A stretch of DNA of 64,000 bases, from assembly GCA_019750915.1 (NCBI GenBank), contig JAIENY010000004.1, forward strand, positions 173,073 through 237,072, written 5' to 3'. Source of the DNA: Xanthobacteraceae bacterium (GTDB taxonomy: Bacteria > Pseudomonadota > Alphaproteobacteria > Rhizobiales > Xanthobacteraceae). Each line of letters begins with the position of its first letter. The stretch's first letter is position 1. Both the position numbers and the translations under genes were made by a program. The notes beneath the pieces were generated by a model, which saw only the letters and a program-made list of their open reading frames with translations, ran no database searches and was not told the origin of the DNA. Of this stretch, positions 62,889 through 64,000 are shown one piece after another.

Positions 62889-63728
62889 TGCTTTCCAAGC
62901 GTCGACGGCGCTCGCGGCTTAATCACACTTCAACGCGTTCGCCCCGGCCACGCGACAGCCGCATCTTGACATCGTTCCGAGCCAGCACCCTCTCGCACAG
63001 CTGCCATCGTACGCCCTTCGGCACGACGTCGCCGGTCTAGTTCACACGAAAGAAGCCCGCGATTTTCCCCCAACGCCCGCGATCCCGGGGTTTTATCGTT
63101 AGAGGCGCCAGCGCGGGCCTAGAGCCGCTGTGGGCGCCGTCGGCCAAGTCATTTCGACTGCTTACGCAGGCGGCTTCGATGCCGATGGTCGGGAATGATC
63201 CGCGGTAGCCGGGTCGGCGGGAACGCCAGGACGACTAAACCCGCCCCCCTGAGCCAACCTTTTCTGGTTTGGCGTCGCCAGCCCCGTCCCTGCCGACGAC
63301 AACGGCATCGGCATGATGTCGGCGAGGGTCGTCAGATTTCGCGGACCGGGCGGCCAAGGCTTTAAGCACCGCTTTGACGCGTGGAACGCCGAGAGTGAGC
63401 ACTTCGAGGCCTATGCATGATTGAAGAAGATAACGCAGTGAATCTGTCGGTTACAGCTAGAAGGCGTAGGTGATGCCTTTGTAACGCTGTTGCGAAGCTA
63501 TAAAAACTATAGCGACAGGGTATTAGGGAATCAGAATGGCGTGGCGCTATATTCCATGTGCAATACTCACGACTCATTGTGAGCGAGATCATAGCTATTC
63601 TGATGGAGCCTTCGGTGTTTTAGGTTTCTATCAATCGGTCCGTTCGGCGGTCGCGCGTGCAAGGATTTTGCACGAGATTGTGAAATGAAGCTGGTTTCGG
63701 TCTATCGCGGGCAAGCAGGGGGGGCGCC
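62889..63728. other. Gene-free right flank of the island
   Basis: An 840-nt stretch without a convincing gene. The first half is GC-rich; one frame near 63310-63420 ends QGFKHRFDAWNAESEHFEAYA, possibly the tail of a lost gene. The second half (63420-63660) is clearly more AT-rich. I see no tRNA copy or integrase site here. Confidence 0.4.
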
Positions 63729-64000
63729 ATGGTCACCAGAGGATTCACCGGCCGCGGCTCGGGCGACGACCAGGCAAACCGGATTCCGCCAGGTCAGCAT
63801 CTCGTGGAGGATTTCCCCGTCCTGACAGCCGGGCCCACGCCGCACGTGGAGCCCTCCGATTGGAAATTTACCGTCAAGATCGGTCCGAAGCCCGTCAAAG
63901 TGTGGAATTGGAGCGAGTTCAACGCCCTGCCGAAGACCAAGGTCACCCGGGACATCCACTGCGTCACGTCCTGGTCCAAGCTGGATACCGCGTGGGAGGG
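63729..64000 (+). CDS. Sulfite-oxidase-like molybdopterin oxidoreductase (partial)
   Basis: The first about 90 codons of a gene cut by the window end. The sequence WKFTVKIGPKPVKVWNW, then LPKTKVTRDIHCVTSWSKLD, with the molybdenum-ligand cysteine in HCVTSWS, identifies the sulfite oxidase-like (YedY/MsrP-related) molybdopterin family. No signal peptide is visible, so it is probably cytoplasmic. The AT-rich upstream and the housekeeping character suggest the chromosome resumes here. A link with sulfite from the xsc pathway is conceivable but 60 kb away. Confidence 0.85.
   Translation, partial: MVTRGFTGRGSGDDQANRIPPGQHLVEDFPVLTAGPTPHVEPSDWKFTVKIGPKPVKVWNWSEFNALPKTKVTRDIHCVTSWSKLDTAWE

Overview
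The window reads as chromosomal DNA of an alphaproteobacterium of the Hyphomicrobiales, most likely the Bradyrhizobium/Afipia/Rhodopseudomonas group. This is inferred from the hmu-type haem cluster (hmuP, hutX-like gene, hmuTUV), the TRAP and NitT-type transporters, the kdp locus and the GC-rich codon use. No 16S or marker gene is present, so the placement is tentative.

Left part (1-49.3 kb), chromosomal metabolic genes. 1.0-9.7 kb is a sulfonate (probably isethionate) degradation cluster: xsc, pta, an MHS-type permease (iseU-like), a GMC flavoprotein dehydrogenase (iseJ-like), two IclR regulators and a YeiH-type anion exporter. 10.3-15.5 kb is an RND efflux pump with its adaptor and a divergent TetR regulator, followed by an MFS exporter. 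17.0-24.4 kb is haem acquisition: TonB, a HutX-like carrier, an IsdG-type haem oxygenase and receptor HmuR on the minus strand, with hmuPTUV diverging from them. 24.5-32.6 kb is kdpFABCDE with an extra 27-codon membrane ORF in front of kdpF. Three small unknown genes and a TRAP transporter (dctPQM) follow. 38.0-46.9 kb joins a NitT/TauT-type ABC transporter, a three-subunit cobalt-type nitrile hydratase/thiocyanate hydrolase (scnBAC-like), a formamidase (amiF), a NiCoT Ni/Co permease and a LysR regulator: a coherent C1-nitrogen (thiocyanate, cyanide or nitrile) pathway. Remains of an acetamidase/formamidase gene and a ridA gene lie just beyond it.

Right part (49.3-about 63.4 kb), accessory island. 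It begins at a 3' fragment of tRNA-Pro(CGG), followed by an unknown protein, a ParA-like ATPase and a tyrosine-recombinase-like protein. Then come two defence-like modules. Module A (52.8-57.1 kb) has an XRE regulator diverging, across a perfect 34-bp palindrome, from a tight operon of a GIY-YIG/DUF4357 protein, a soluble FtsH-like AAA+/M41 protease and a DEDDh 3'-5' exonuclease. I do not recognise this combination as a named system; it is the best candidate for something new. Module B (57.6-62.9 kb) is a CBASS: CD-NTase with an AGS-C domain, an S-4TM pore effector and a DUF2235 hydrolase interrupted by an amber codon. It diverges from an XRE repressor plus ImmA/IrrE peptidase pair resembling CapH/CapP. 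The window ends inside a sulfite-oxidase-like molybdopterin enzyme that looks chromosomal again.
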